Below are positions 1 through 5,883 of a stretch of DNA of 15,505 bases, piece after piece. Location: assembly GCA_031268245.1 (NCBI GenBank), contig JAIRXN010000212.1:1-15505 (forward strand). Direction: 5' to 3'. A program made the translations under genes and the position numbers. A model generated the notes under the pieces. The model was not told the origin of the DNA. It was given only the letters and a program-made list of their open reading frames with translations, and made no database searches. Numbering within the stretch: the first letter of the stretch is position 1; each line of letters opens with the position of its first letter. Origin of the DNA: Treponema sp. Its GTDB lineage: Bacteria; Spirochaetota; Spirochaetia; Treponematales; Breznakiellaceae.

Positions 1-1
1 C

Positions 2-484
2 GGATGGGGGGAAAACGGATTCGATCCGGTTATTTTGAAAAACGCCTTTAGCGAACAGCCTTTTTTTGAAAAAGCATCGCTGGAAAATATGATCAATCTT
101 TTTTCGATGCTCTGCGATTACATTGTCTCCAAAGGTTACATCAGAACCCGCCGCTTAGATATTACTGCCGAAGTCTTACGCTGGATAGAAAGCCATATTT
201 CCGCCCCTATTTTATTTAGGGATGTGACGGATTATTTAGGTTATAGTCAGTCTGCTATATTAAAGGATCTTAAAAAAAAGCTGAATATGAACTTTAAACA
301 TCTCTGTATACTCAAAAAGATTGAACAGTTTGAAAATATTGTAAGTGCAGATCCATCCGTCTCCATTGAGGAAGCTGCCTTAAAGGTTGGTTATGATGAT
401 GTCTCATATTTTTCCCGTCTGTATAAAAGAGTCCGGTCTATGCCGCCATCGGCGTTTATCAAACTTAAATCCGGAGGCCCCTGA
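2..484 (+). CDS. AraC-family transcriptional regulator, C-terminal part (5' end outside window)
   Basis: A DNA-binding transcription regulator of the AraC/XylS family. The frame is open from base 2 with no stop upstream of the TTG at 35, so the gene most likely starts before the window and about 160 C-terminal residues are visible. The last 100 residues form the double helix-turn-helix domain: a first HTH around FRDVTDYLGYSQSAILKDL, then the family signature VGYDDVSYFSRLYKR followed by SMPPSAF. The helical stretch before it (ENMINLFSMLCDYIVSKGYI) resembles the end of the PocR-type sensory domain often joined to AraC HTHs; that is a suggestion only. The stop overlaps the end of convergent bioN by 20 bp. 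The region is much AT-richer than its neighbours (about 40% GC by hand count). Its target and ligand cannot be read from here. Confidence 0.85.
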   Translation, partial: GWGENGFDPVILKNAFSEQPFFEKASLENMINLFSMLCDYIVSKGYIRTRRLDITAEVLRWIESHISAPILFRDVTDYLGYSQSAILKDLKKKLNMNFKHLCILKKIEQFENIVSADPSVSIEEAALKVGYDDVSYFSRLYKRVRSMPPSAFIKLKSGGP

Positions 485-1097
485 CTTCCAGCGCCTCCGC
501 GGTTTCGGCGGCCTTTTCCAGCATCCGTTCCGTTACCGGCGCTACAAGCAGGAGGATTCGGCCCGGGCCTTTTTTTGCCCCGCGGGCTTCACAGGCAAGG
601 CTGGTATTTTCCCAGATTTCAAAAAAACGGGGAATAAAGCCCAGCATCAGCGAAACGGCAAGGCTGATCTTCCCGCCTCCCAGAGAATCCCGTATCCGGG
701 CCTGGGTTGTGGTACAGAAGAACAGAGCCCCTGCCGCGTATGCGGTAATGACAGCGAGGGCTTCCCGGCTTCCGTCAAAAAAACTTTCCCTGTCAAAGGC
801 CCATTCACCCATGTCGACACTGCGGAAAAGCAAAATGAAGAGTACCAGTACGAGAAGGGGCCTTGAGCCCCGGAGCAGTTCCCATGGTTTTATGCGGACA
901 CTCAGGGCCCCGGCCGAAACAAGAAGAACCGCGGCAATAAGGCCGGGTATGGATGTATAGGCAAAAAACGATAAAAGAAGCAGAAAAAGCAGTTTCAGTG
1001 CGGCGGGAATATTGTAGAGGAAACCGCTGCCGGGCCTGTATGAATATGGGGGAGGGGGAAGGCAGTTTTTATTTTGGTTTTTCATGGGGGAAGCCAT
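465..1097 (-). CDS. bioN: Energy-coupling factor transporter transmembrane protein, biotin module (BioN/EcfT)
   Basis: The membrane coupling subunit of an ECF-type importer; it joins the ATPase BioM to the substrate-binding protein BioY in the inner membrane. The protein is about 210 residues with hydrophobic segments near 32-47, 50-66, 80-92, 112-128 and 145-160. The two coupling-helix signatures of EcfT proteins are present: ARG at 171-173 and VRG at 205-207. The short length fits dedicated BioN proteins better than the roughly 260-residue shared EcfT. Two ATGs are possible: 1097, and 1085 in an ATGA overlap with the bioM stop. The overlap suggests translational coupling and I favour 1085, although neither start has a clear Shine-Dalgarno sequence. 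It is the last gene of bioY-bioM-bioN. No terminator is visible after it; the gene ends inside the convergent AraC gene. Confidence 0.88.
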   Translation of the reverse strand: MASPMKNQNKNCLPPPPYSYRPGSGFLYNIPAALKLLFLLLLSFFAYTSIPGLIAAVLLVSAGALSVRIKPWELLRGSRPLLVLVLFILLFRSVDMGEWAFDRESFFDGSREALAVITAYAAGALFFCTTTQARIRDSLGGGKISLAVSLMLGFIPRFFEIWENTSLACEARGAKKGPGRILLLVAPVTERMLEKAAETAEALEVRGLRI

Positions 1098-1882
1098 GTG
1101 CAGTCCGTCACACCGGCATAGTTTTGGCGGGGATCGCGCACTCCCCAGGCGCTTTCCAGTCTTTCCAGCACCTCTTCCGGTTTTCCTTCGGCCCGCAATT
1201 CCCCCGCGTGGAGTATGATCAGCCTGTCGGCAAAGGCCAGCGCTTTTTCAAGCTCGTGGGTAAGCAGAACTACAGTTTCCCCTTTCTCTTTAAGGCTTTT
1301 AATTATCTTTAGAACCTGCATTACTCCCGGCCAATCGAGATTCGCAAAGGGTTCATCAAGGATCATCAGGCCGCAGCCCATGGCGAGGATCCCGGCCGCC
1401 GCAAGACGCCTCTTTTCCCCTCCGGAAAGACGCCGCGGCTGGGCATGGCGTTTCTCCCAGAGGCCAAGCATTCTCAGGGCCGTTTCGGTTTTTTCCGCTG
1501 TTTCTTCCCGGCTAAGACCTAAGTTTTTCGGCCCAAAGGCAACATCCTCTTCAAGCGTCTCTCCAAGAATCTGGGAATCGGCATCCTGAAACACGAGTCC
1601 CACGCTGCGGCGGAGTTCTCTTCCCGCGTCCTCAAGTCTTCTTCCCCGGAAAAGCACTTCTCCGCCCGAAGGATCCAGCAGCCCGGCAAGGATTTTCATT
1701 AAAACCGTCTTTCCGGAACCGTTGGAACCGGCAATCAGGAGGCATTCACCTTCATAAATTTCCAGACTGATGTTCCGAAGGGCCTGGAAAACGATCCCTC
1801 CCCCCGGCGAGGGGAAATTCATGGAGAGATCTTTTACGGAAAAAAGGGGAATTCCGGTCAAGCCCGCCCCGGTATCAGACAT
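1082..1882 (-). CDS. bioM: Energy-coupling factor ABC transporter ATP-binding protein, biotin module (BioM/EcfA)
   Basis: The cytoplasmic ATPase that powers the biotin ECF importer. All ABC motifs are present in the 266-residue protein: Walker A GSNGSGKT (52-59), Q-loop Q100 in VFQDADSQILGETLEEDVAF (the EcfA-type Q-loop), signature LSGGEKRRLAAAG (from 152), Walker B LMILDEP (172-178) and the switch histidine H209 in LLTHELE. I chose the ATG at 1882, eight bases after the bioY stop, with GAAGAG upstream. A longer frame to 1927 would need a TTG start inside bioY and adds 15 residues with no family likeness. There is only one ATPase gene, so it would act as a homodimer, as in known BioMNY systems. 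Its stop overlaps the start of bioN. Confidence 0.92.
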   Translation of the reverse strand: MSDTGAGLTGIPLFSVKDLSMNFPSPGGGIVFQALRNISLEIYEGECLLIAGSNGSGKTVLMKILAGLLDPSGGEVLFRGRRLEDAGRELRRSVGLVFQDADSQILGETLEEDVAFGPKNLGLSREETAEKTETALRMLGLWEKRHAQPRRLSGGEKRRLAAAGILAMGCGLMILDEPFANLDWPGVMQVLKIIKSLKEKGETVVLLTHELEKALAFADRLIILHAGELRAEGKPEEVLERLESAWGVRDPRQNYAGVTDCTWLPP

Positions 1883-1889
1883 TCGCTCT

Positions 1890-2486
1890 TCAGACGGTCT
1901 CCCCGCCTTCGCCGGAACGCTCCGCAAGAAGGGGCCTCAGCCTCGCCGCTATGATCACCGCAGCCGCCGCCTTGATCAGGTCTCCGATGAGAAAAGGAAA
2001 GAAACCGGCGGCCAGGGCGCCGGCCCAGCCTGAATCCAGGGCAAACTTTAACCGGATCACTCCCGGCACATAGACGATCAACATACCGGCCGCCGAGGCA
2101 AGTATGATCCTCCGGAGAGAACTCTTTTTGCCTGTACGGGGCTTTCCGGCAATGAAGCCTGAGGTAAAAGCCGAGAGGAGATAGCCGAAGAGGAAACCCC
2201 CGGTGGGGCCTATAAGGTGCACAAAACCGCCGCTTGCTCCCGCAAAAACCGGAAAACCAATTGCCCCGGCAGCAAGATAGAGGGCAACTGCCCCGGAACC
2301 GGTAACCGGCCCCAGTACAAGCCCGGAAAGCATGGCAAAAAGGTTCTGCAATACGATGGGCACCGGCGAAAAAGGCAGAGGAATGGAAATAAAGGTTCCC
2401 GCGGCCGTAAGAGCCGCAAAAAGCGCTGTCAGTGTAAGGCTGAAAATGGCTTTTCTGTTGCTTTTTATGCTATTTACCTGCCGCAT
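1890..2486 (-). CDS. bioY: Biotin transporter substrate-binding (S) component BioY
   Basis: An integral membrane protein that binds biotin and docks on BioMN for uptake. The 198-residue, strongly hydrophobic protein carries family landmarks: the N-terminal helix ALFAALTAAGTFISIPLP, then PFSPVPIVLQNLFAMLSGLVLGP, the GAIGFPVFAGASGGF segment and GPTGGFLFGYLLSAF, which includes the conserved glycine-rich ligand region. I start it at the ATG at 2486, not the GTG three bases earlier (2489), because AGGAG lies six bases before the ATG. It is the first gene of the operon and is followed at once by bioM. No biotin synthesis gene (bioB, D, F or A) is in the window, so the cell may rely on imported biotin; that is inference. 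A promoter and an inverted repeat lie directly upstream. Confidence 0.95.
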   Translation of the reverse strand: MRQVNSIKSNRKAIFSLTLTALFAALTAAGTFISIPLPFSPVPIVLQNLFAMLSGLVLGPVTGSGAVALYLAAGAIGFPVFAGASGGFVHLIGPTGGFLFGYLLSAFTSGFIAGKPRTGKKSSLRRIILASAAGMLIVYVPGVIRLKFALDSGWAGALAAGFFPFLIGDLIKAAAAVIIAARLRPLLAERSGEGGETV

Positions 2487-2501
2487 CACGGTCTCCTGTG
2501 T

Positions 2502-2516
2502 AGACCTTAGCGGTCT
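2502..2516. promoter_or_regulatory. Inverted repeat over the bioY -10 box, candidate operator
   Basis: AGACC-N5-GGTCT is a perfect 5-bp inverted repeat (2502-2506 and 2512-2516) that covers the predicted -10 box of the biotin transporter promoter. A repressor bound here would block RNA polymerase. It does not look like the classical BirA operator (TTGTAAACC type) or the BioR box, so the cognate regulator is unknown. The repeat is short and chance cannot be excluded. Confidence 0.4.
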
Positions 2517-2532
2517 GCCTCTGTTATGTCAA
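2504..2532 (-). promoter_or_regulatory. Predicted sigma-70 promoter of bioY-bioM-bioN
   Basis: On the minus strand a perfect -35 box TTGACA (2532-2527) is followed after exactly 17 bases by TAAGGT (2509-2504), which keeps the three most conserved -10 positions (T1, A2, T6). Transcription should begin near 2497, giving a leader of only about ten bases that still holds the AGGAG of bioY. The -10 box lies within an inverted repeat (separate entry). Confidence 0.65.
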
Positions 2533-2590
2533 GCCGATGTTGTGTTATTTTAAAGCTTTGAAGAGAACTTGAGAAGAATAGGAGAACAAT

Positions 2591-3217
2591 ATGAAAGTTA
2601 TTGCGTTTAACGGAAGCCCCCACGGAGACGGCGTTGTCCACAAGGGCATCAGCCTCATGGCGGAAGAATTGGCTGCGGAAGGCATTGAAACAGAGCTTAT
2701 CAATGTAGGCCGGCTGAATATTCAGGGCTGCATCGATTGCAGAAAGTGTCGTCAGAGCGGCGCATGCGCCATCGACAGAGATCTTGTCAACGAAAGCCGG
2801 GACAAAGTAAATGCCGCCGACGGGCTTATCATCGGCTCTCCCGTGTATTACGGCAGCATAGCCGGCAGCTTCAAGTCCTTTCTGGACAGGCTTTTCTTCC
2901 CCGGCATCAATCTCAAGTATAAAGCCGCCGCCACCGTAGCATCCCTGCGCCGTTCCGGAGGCATAGACACCTTCCATCAGCTTAACAATTATCTCAATCT
3001 CACCCAGGCAATAATCGTTCCTTCGGTGTACTGGGCCGTGATTCACGGGAACAATACTGATGAATTTGCCCGGGATCTGGAAGGGCAGTGTATCATGAAA
3101 ACCATGGGGCGTAACATGGCGTGGCTCATGAAAGCCCTTGAAAAAGCCAAGGCCGAAATCCCCCTGCCTCAGGATGTAAAACGGGAGTGGACCAACTTCA
3201 TCAGAGAGAAAGAATAA
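2591..3217 (+). CDS. Iron-sulfur flavoprotein of the NADPH-dependent FMN reductase family
   Basis: A 208-residue flavodoxin-fold protein that should bind FMN and carry electrons in the cytoplasm. The N-terminus MKVIAFNGSPHGDG is the FMN phosphate loop, and ADGLIIGSPVYYGSIAGSFKSFLDRL is the family's central flavin-binding segment. Residues 47-59 hold a compact cysteine motif C-X2-C-X2-C-X5-C (C47, C50, C53, C59), which matches the [4Fe-4S] motif of the Isf family of anaerobes and sets it apart from plain NAD(P)H:FMN reductases. AGGAG (2580-2584) lies six bases before the ATG. It is divergent from bioY and transcribed towards the DHH gene, which has its own promoter. A clear promoter for this gene was not found. 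The physiological partner is unknown; roles in oxygen or peroxide detoxification or quinone reduction are known for relatives. Confidence 0.85.
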   Translation: MKVIAFNGSPHGDGVVHKGISLMAEELAAEGIETELINVGRLNIQGCIDCRKCRQSGACAIDRDLVNESRDKVNAADGLIIGSPVYYGSIAGSFKSFLDRLFFPGINLKYKAAATVASLRRSGGIDTFHQLNNYLNLTQAIIVPSVYWAVIHGNNTDEFARDLEGQCIMKTMGRNMAWLMKALEKAKAEIPLPQDVKREWTNFIREKE

Positions 3218-3218
3218 T

Positions 3219-3247
3219 TTGTTTTTGCTTATGGATTGTAGTATTAT
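3219..3247 (+). promoter_or_regulatory. Predicted sigma-70 promoter for the DHH phosphoesterase gene
   Basis: TTGTTT (3219-3224), a 17-base spacer and TATTAT (3242-3247, five of six -10 matches) lie between the flavoprotein stop and the DHH gene. The expected start site is near 3254, just before the AGGGGAAAG ribosome-binding region. The spacing and -10 box are good; the -35 box is only fair. Confidence 0.5.
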
Positions 3248-3268
3248 ATTCATATAGGGGAAAGAAAA

Positions 3269-4441
3269 ATGGCAGTCAAGGCGGAAATCAGGACAATCGC
3301 GGAAAAAAACCGGATCACCGCTAATATTATCAACGAGATTGCCGGGAGAACTTCCTTTCTCCTTCTCGGTCATAAGGATCCTGATGCGGACTGCCTGGCT
3401 TCTCTGGTGGCCGCCGCGCTTCTGCTCAATAAATTCCAGAAGTATGTAACGATTTATCTGCCCTGCCCGGTGATTGAACAGCTTGATTACCTTCTGGCGA
3501 TTTGCCGCTACAACGATATCAATGTTGTGCAGGACAAAAGTACTCCTCTGGGAACGGATTTTTCTGCGGTGGTAATTCTTGACACCCCCAAGCCCGATAT
3601 GATCCTGAAGAATAAGCAGATCGACGAATTTCTTCAGGATCCCGGAATACGGAAGATAGAACTGGATCACCACCTGGAAGCGGATTCCTGGTACTCGGGG
3701 GATCCCGGTTACTGTCTCGTATCCCAGGCTTCCAGTACCTGCGAACTCATAGGCTACCTGAGCCTCAAGGTACTCATCCGGCTTAAGCGCTCAGGCGGAA
3801 TCGGGGAAAGCGATTTTTTTTCCCGGAACATAGCCCTGGCAATCCTTACCGGTATCGTGGGGGATTCCCAGATGGGCCGCTACCTCAAAACCAACAGGGA
3901 ACGCTGGTATTACAGTATTTTCAGCGAGATATTCCACCATCTTCTTGCCCAAAAAACCATCAAGGGCAGCCGGAACATGAGCTCTATGGAGGATATTTTC
4001 AAGGTCATCCAGAGTCTTTCCGAGCAGGAAACCCATTGTTTCGACGATATGAAGAAACATCTACAGACTTTTCCTTCAATTGGGAGTATCAGCATCGGGA
4101 AAGATGAATCGGAAAAACTCTTTAAGCATTACGGCAACGAGGTGCTTGTCAATGTGGCAAAGTCCGCGGCGGATAAACTGGCTGAGGATTGCGGAAAACT
4201 CGGCCTTGTGGGTTACTATGACGATCCGGGACTCTCGGATCTTGTTCAGTTCCGCCTGCGGAGAAGCTGCCGTTTTACATCTCTGGATCTCCGGGAGGTG
4301 CTTCGGGAATTCGGTATACATAACGGGGGAGGGCATCCGGGGGCAATAGGCTTCAGGCTCAACAAGGGAGAGATACGGAACATCGAGGACTTCACCAGCG
4401 ATTTTTGCTCTAAAATCGAAAAACTTACCGCAAATTTATAA
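3269..4441 (+). CDS. DHH/DHHA1 family phosphoesterase (NrnA-like)
   Basis: A cytoplasmic metal-dependent phosphoesterase. Relatives cleave short oligoribonucleotides, 3'-phosphoadenosine 5'-phosphate (pAp) or cyclic dinucleotides; the exact substrate cannot be told from sequence alone. The 390-residue protein shows the catalytic DHH motifs in order: GHKDPDADCLASL (H35, D39, D41), ILDTPKPD (D105), ELDHH (D133, H134, H135), SSTCELIGYL and TGIVGDS (D199). The C-terminal DHHA1 substrate domain ends in NGGGHPGAIGF (GGGH at 353-356). It is about 60 residues longer than typical NrnA, with a charged helical stretch (about 210-265) between the domains. The ATG is preceded by AGGGGAAAG. It has a predicted promoter of its own and is followed by another promoter, so it may be monocistronic. 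Confidence 0.88.
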   Translation: MAVKAEIRTIAEKNRITANIINEIAGRTSFLLLGHKDPDADCLASLVAAALLLNKFQKYVTIYLPCPVIEQLDYLLAICRYNDINVVQDKSTPLGTDFSAVVILDTPKPDMILKNKQIDEFLQDPGIRKIELDHHLEADSWYSGDPGYCLVSQASSTCELIGYLSLKVLIRLKRSGGIGESDFFSRNIALAILTGIVGDSQMGRYLKTNRERWYYSIFSEIFHHLLAQKTIKGSRNMSSMEDIFKVIQSLSEQETHCFDDMKKHLQTFPSIGSISIGKDESEKLFKHYGNEVLVNVAKSAADKLAEDCGKLGLVGYYDDPGLSDLVQFRLRRSCRFTSLDLREVLREFGIHNGGGHPGAIGFRLNKGEIRNIEDFTSDFCSKIEKLTANL

Positions 4442-4492
4442 AATTTTTCATATAAAAAGCCCAAATACTCCACATTTGTATACTATCTTTTC

Positions 4493-4521
4493 TTGAACAA
4501 AAAGAAAATTTAAGGTAAGAT
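4493..4521 (+). promoter_or_regulatory. Predicted sigma-70 promoter for the galactokinase-like gene
   Basis: TTGAAC (4493-4498), 17 bases, then TAAGAT (4516-4521) lie in the AT-rich gap after the DHH gene. The predicted start site is near 4528, leaving a short leader with AGAGAGG (4543-4549) before the ATG at 4557. A 7-bp inverted repeat, TTTTCTT (4488-4494) with AAGAAAA (4502-4508), overlaps the -35 region; it is made almost only of A and T and may be chance. Nothing else is seen in the gap 4442-4556. Confidence 0.5.
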
Positions 4522-4556
4522 TGGCATATCATTCATAGATTAAGAGAGGTTGCTAG

Positions 4557-5723
4557 ATGCTGGATATCGGTCCCATCCATCGTAAAGAATACGAGTTAGA
4601 CGAAGACCGATCCGAGCCCGTTTTCATTGCCGAAGCGCCCGGAAGAATTCATCTTCTGGGCGAGCATGGCGAACCCAGGGCAGGTCTATTTCTCTCAGCC
4701 GCCATTGACCGTCATATCCGGGTAGCGGTGAGCCTGCGCAAGGACAATTCGATCCGTTTTTTTGCCGCAGATCTGGGGGAACGCAAGCGTACTACCCTGG
4801 TAAATCTTAAATACAAGCGGGAAGACCGCTGGGCCAATTTTATCAAGGTGGCGATCCACCTCTTTGCGGAACTGGGTTATCCGGTGAAGGGGCTTAACTT
4901 TACCGTAATGGGGGATATTCCCCAGCAGGTGGGGCTGGCTTCTTCCAGCGCCATCGAAGTAGCCGCGGCCATGGCCCTGAGGGGCTTTCTCAAGGCGGCC
5001 GTTCCGGAACGGAATCTCCTGACCCGGCTCGTCGCTTCCAGGGAGGTTTTTTTCGGCAGGGAAGTAGGGCCTGTAGACTACATGGTGTCCTTTTCGGCAA
5101 GGAAGGATCAGCTTCTCATCGTAGATGAGGCAAGCCGGGAACTGCGGAAATTCAAATCTCCTTTTTCAAAATACAAGATCCTCATCATGGATTCCCGTGT
5201 TCCCCGGATGGGTGTGGAGGAAGAACTGGCACAGCGGATAGAGGATATAAAAAAAGGGCTTGAGATCATCTCCAAAAAGAGGGAAGGGGCCAGTTTCCGT
5301 TCCTATGCCAGCGCCGACCTTGTGGAATCGATGGGTAACCTGCCCGAAGAGATACGCCGCAGGAGCATGCACATTGTTAAGGAGATGCGCCGGGTTCTCG
5401 ATGCCGAGGAAGCTCTGAAAAGCGCCGATCTTGCCGCTCTTTCACGGATTATTTTTCATTCCCACGAGAGTCTCCGGGATCTCTACGAGGTTTCCTGTCC
5501 CGAGATTGACTGGCTGGTTAAGCGGGCCCAGGAGATTGACGGGGTTCTCGGTTCACGGATGACGGGTCAGGGCTTTGGAGGTTGTACCTATACGATCATC
5601 AAAGAAAGCGCCGTGGAGGAATACAAAAAGCGGCTTGAAGATTATGAGAGGATCTTCGGTTTCCATCCGGTGATCTACGAAGTTAAATTTTCTACCGGCT
5701 GCCGTCTGCTGCCTGCAGCATAA
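4557..5723 (+). CDS. GHMP-family sugar kinase, divergent galactokinase-like
   Basis: An ATP-dependent small-molecule kinase, most like galactokinase (galactose + ATP to galactose-1-phosphate) in length (388 residues) and layout. Motif 1 is APGRIHLLGEHGEPRAG (27-43), motif 2 the ATP-binding IPQQVGLASSSA (121-132), and motif 3 MTGQGFGGC (335-343) near the C-terminus. The catalytic aspartate is probably D174 in GPVDYMVS, where galactokinases have GIMDQ. The substrate motif is altered: galactokinases have GEHTDYNGG, with the Asp contacting the sugar, while here it reads GEHGEPRAG, so Asp becomes Glu and the Tyr-Asn pair is lost. Substrate use may therefore differ. No galT, galE or lac gene is nearby. 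AGAGAGG lies seven bases before the ATG. I am sure of the GHMP family but not of galactose as the substrate. Confidence 0.82.
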   Translation: MLDIGPIHRKEYELDEDRSEPVFIAEAPGRIHLLGEHGEPRAGLFLSAAIDRHIRVAVSLRKDNSIRFFAADLGERKRTTLVNLKYKREDRWANFIKVAIHLFAELGYPVKGLNFTVMGDIPQQVGLASSSAIEVAAAMALRGFLKAAVPERNLLTRLVASREVFFGREVGPVDYMVSFSARKDQLLIVDEASRELRKFKSPFSKYKILIMDSRVPRMGVEEELAQRIEDIKKGLEIISKKREGASFRSYASADLVESMGNLPEEIRRRSMHIVKEMRRVLDAEEALKSADLAALSRIIFHSHESLRDLYEVSCPEIDWLVKRAQEIDGVLGSRMTGQGFGGCTYTIIKESAVEEYKKRLEDYERIFGFHPVIYEVKFSTGCRLLPAA

Positions 5724-5817
5724 AGGTTATGCGCCCCCCGAGGCCGTGAGCATTGTCCGCCGGAAGGCGTAGCGGGCCGGAAATTGGTTATATACGCCGC
5801 CAGGAGACGGTTTGTGC

Positions 5818-5844
5818 ATGCGTCCCTTCGGGCCGCGAGCGTAA
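5818..5844 (+). CDS. Possible upstream mini-ORF (8 codons, MRPFGPRA) between the repeat copies
   Basis: The ATG at the end of repeat copy 1, with AGGAG ten bases or so upstream in the same layout as the surE start, opens a frame MRPFGPRA that stops with TAA at 5842-5844, immediately before repeat copy 2. A second short frame, ATG at 5729 reading MRPPRP then TGA, begins the preceding degenerate unit. These may be translated leader peptides or only by-products of the repeat. There is no independent evidence for expression. Confidence 0.25.
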   Translation: MRPFGPRA

Positions 5845-5861
5845 GGAAATTGGTTATATAC

Positions 5862-5877
5862 GCCGCCAGGAGGCGGC
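5862..5877 (+). promoter_or_regulatory. Hairpin that sequesters the surE Shine-Dalgarno sequence
   Basis: GCCGCC-AGGA-GGCGGC is a perfect 6-bp GC stem with a four-base loop. The Shine-Dalgarno AGGAGG (5868-5873) lies across the loop and the 3' arm, so part of it is paired when the stem forms. The ATG of surE follows at 5884, ten bases after AGGAGG, a little farther than usual. In repeat copy 1 the same structure has one mismatch and one G-U pair. This could lower or tune surE translation; the effect is inferred. Confidence 0.45.
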
Positions 5878-5883
5878 TTGTGC

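Noticed and set aside
1883..1927. Longer BioM start at TTG 1927
   Set aside because: Needs a TTG inside bioY and adds residues with no family match; the ATG at 1882 with GAAGAG gives the normal N-terminus.
2507..3673. 388-residue minus-strand open frame
   Set aside because: It runs antisense across the flavoprotein and the DHH gene and over the bioY promoter; its translation has no recognisable domain, while both plus-strand genes carry full motifs.
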